Positions 62,242 through 64,000 of a DNA stretch of 64,000 nucleotides are shown in pieces (position 1 is the first letter of the stretch; every line of letters starts with the position of its first letter). Made by a program: the position numbers and the translations under genes. The notes below the pieces were generated by a model. That model saw only the letters and a list, made by a program, of their open reading frames with translations, did not search any database and was not told where the DNA came from. Origin of the DNA: Auanema rhodensis (taxonomy: Eukaryota; Nematoda; Chromadorea; Rhabditida; Rhabditidae); the NCBI GenBank assembly GCA_964057225.1, contig OZ059894.1:13340131-13404130 (forward strand). Reading direction: 5' to 3'.

Positions 62242-64000
62242 ATGGTTGCTCAATCTGAAAGGAAACCTAATTCTACTCATGTATCCATTGAAGACTTCGA
62301 AAATGATACGATAACTGAGGTTAACCGTGTTTCATGTTATCTGCAAAATCATGTTTGTTTTCAGGTAGCAGCCTTGTACTGGGCTCCTTTTACTCAGAAT
62401 CATAAGTCATATGAAGCAGCTTTAGTTGATAAAATATACCAAAATGAAATGGTAAAAACTAATTATAGCCCCAAAAGAACTGTTATGTTAGAATTCAGGT
62501 TTGTAAGAGACTTTCAATTCTAAATGTATTCTATTTTTAAGTCAATACCTCGAATGTTATTTGTGGCCTAATTTTTCTGATAATGCATCTGTGCCTCACA
62601 TGTTATCAATTGCTATTATGGTTAATGAAAAGTTTCGAGAAAGAGTTCCTGCCTGGCAGGTAAGTATAAATGAGATGAATGGATTTTAAAAAAACGAGTT
62701 TCAGTGTTTTATGGATAAACCAGAACAATTTTCAAATTTCATCTATCGTATATTAAATATGGCACTCCAAACAGAAGGGCTTACTAGTGCTGAACAATGT
62801 GCCATTTTTACATTCCTTGTCAACTGTTTCAATTCTGTGGTAATTCTTTCTATTGTTGAAAAAGGAAATAAAAACGTAATTTCAAGGAAATAGATATAGT
62901 TCGTGAACAAATGATGAAGCTTACTAACATGGCTATTTGGGTTAATTTGCTACCATCCCAGAGAGAAGATCTATTCCTGTGTAATAAGGTATTCTGTTAA
63001 ATAATATTGAAAGTGTTAATGGAAAACTTGCAGAAGCTTCGAAAGTTTTGGAAAACTTTAGAAAAAAAATTTGGAACAGAAGAAGATCCGAAACGGGCCG
63101 AGTTTGAGCGAAATTTTCTATTTAATCTCATAGAAAGATTCAAAAAAATTCTCGACAAATTTAATGACGAAAGCACAGGTATTTATATTTTCTTCAAATC
63201 TATATATATGGAAAATTTTGTTAGAAATTGATGTTGATGATATACACTATTGTGAACGTTTCATAGAACTCATGATTGATCTCGAAGCTCTTCTCCCTAC
63301 CAGGTCAGTATTAATTATATTACTTATTAAAAGTTATGTTATTTAAAGGAGGTTCTTCAATGCAATATTGCACTCCACTCATTTGTTAACTCATTGTTTA
63401 CTATCCAAATTAATTACATCTGAAGCTGGAACTTTGTTCTGTCAGTTAGTCACAATGCTCAAATTTTATGCTCGGTTTGAAATCGATGATGTAACAGGGC
63501 AGCAATTGTCACATAAAGAGGTATGCTGGCTTGAGTAATTCCTTTCGGAGTATGAATTTCAGGTAGCCGAGAAACATTATGAACACGTAATTCAATTACA
63601 AAAAGCAGCATTCAAATATTTCAAGTAAATATATTATTATATTGCATTCCATATATTTGTTTTCAGAGAAAGTATGCCTGATTTTTATTTGTTAAACGTT
63701 AGTGGCGTTGATACCAGAAAAGCTTTAATTCAACAATTGAAATATATGAAGTGCGTTCATGTCAAAAACAAAAACAAAAAAATACTTTCAGAATCGAGGA
63801 AATATATCGCTTTGCCGAATACCTCCATCTTGTTCCTCCCGCTAGTCCTGCTTTGTTCGACAAATATAGTAAAGAATTTTTGTCCGAGACTATCGTAAGT
63901 TAATATTTTTAGCTATTCAATTATTATTTCTTTTCTTAGACTCTTCATTGTGAACGAAGAGTAAATCAGTTGCAACAACTGAATGAGCAACCTCTTTATC
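62242..64000 (+). CDS. emb-4: Intron-binding protein Aquarius / EMB-4 (5' part, runs off the right edge)
   Basis: Aquarius is an SF1 RNA helicase of the spliceosomal intron-binding complex; EMB-4 acts in worm germline nuclear RNAi and splicing. Start [19 protein letters not shown]. After an intron, [20 protein letters not shown] aligns with human [113 protein letters not shown] and [16 protein letters not shown] all follow AQR in order. About a dozen exons with 45-60-nt introns lie in the window. Only the N-terminal helical (ARM-like) domain is present; the helicase core would lie to the right. The ATG sits 2 nt behind TTATAG, a likely trans-splice acceptor. It is divergent from the homeobox gene. 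Confidence 0.95.

Overview
The window is AT-rich animal DNA from a nematode. The introns are mostly about 40-60 nt with TTTCAG/TTTTAG-type acceptors. Several start codons sit 0-5 nt behind a splice-acceptor-like AG, as expected for spliced-leader trans-splicing. The genes include nematode-typical families: a CHK/DUF1679 kinase-like protein, TIL and Kunitz/thyroglobulin secreted proteins, UDP-galactopyranose mutase, and a GPA-2/GPA-3-type G-alpha. Species and clade cannot be fixed from the sequence alone. From memory, many recognisable orthologues (rol-3, scd-2, cky-1, gpa-2, srpa-68, emb-4, ceh-51, cathepsin B genes) map to C. elegans chromosome V, so this may be a piece of the chromosome-V (Nigon E) element. 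All gene models were read by eye; spans and key motifs are firmer than individual exon edges.

Layout, left to right. SRP68 (minus, cut by the left edge). A p180/kinectin-like ER-anchored coiled-coil protein (minus). A 2 kb gap with some unassigned coding-like pieces. A rhodopsin-like GPCR (plus). A very large ROS1/ROL-3-type receptor tyrosine kinase (minus, about 10.5 kb). A G-alpha subunit (minus). A 3.2 kb gap with (AT)n and (GA)n tracts. A cathepsin B-like protease (minus) and a TIL-type protease inhibitor (minus). The NPAS4/CKY-1 bHLH-PAS factor (minus), with two CRE palindromes upstream. A CHK-like kinase directly downstream of an ALK/SCD-2 receptor tyrosine kinase (both minus, possible operon). 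A small secreted orphan (minus). An internally deleted mariner relic. Sphingosine-1-phosphate lyase (minus). A possible tiny membrane peptide gene. A thyroglobulin/Kunitz secreted protein (minus). UDP-galactopyranose mutase (plus), convergent with an SLC2-type sugar transporter (minus). A 3.7 kb gap. A small unknown protein (plus). An NK-2-class homeobox gene resembling ceh-51 (minus), and divergently the 5' half of the Aquarius/EMB-4 RNA helicase gene (plus, cut by the right edge).

The gene set is that of an ordinary chromosome arm: secretion (SRP68, p180-like), signalling (two related RTKs, G-alpha, GPCR), transcription (NPAS4-like, NK-2-like), splicing (Aquarius), glycan and sphingolipid metabolism (GLF, sugar transporter, S1P lyase) and secreted proteolysis control. 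I see no tRNA, rRNA, CRISPR or prokaryote-type feature. The most interesting items are the degenerate HRD motif and tyrosine-free activation loop of the ROS1-type kinase, the ceh-51/emb-4 neighbourhood, the paired CREs at cky-1, a candidate micropeptide gene at 46664-46856, and the mariner relic.
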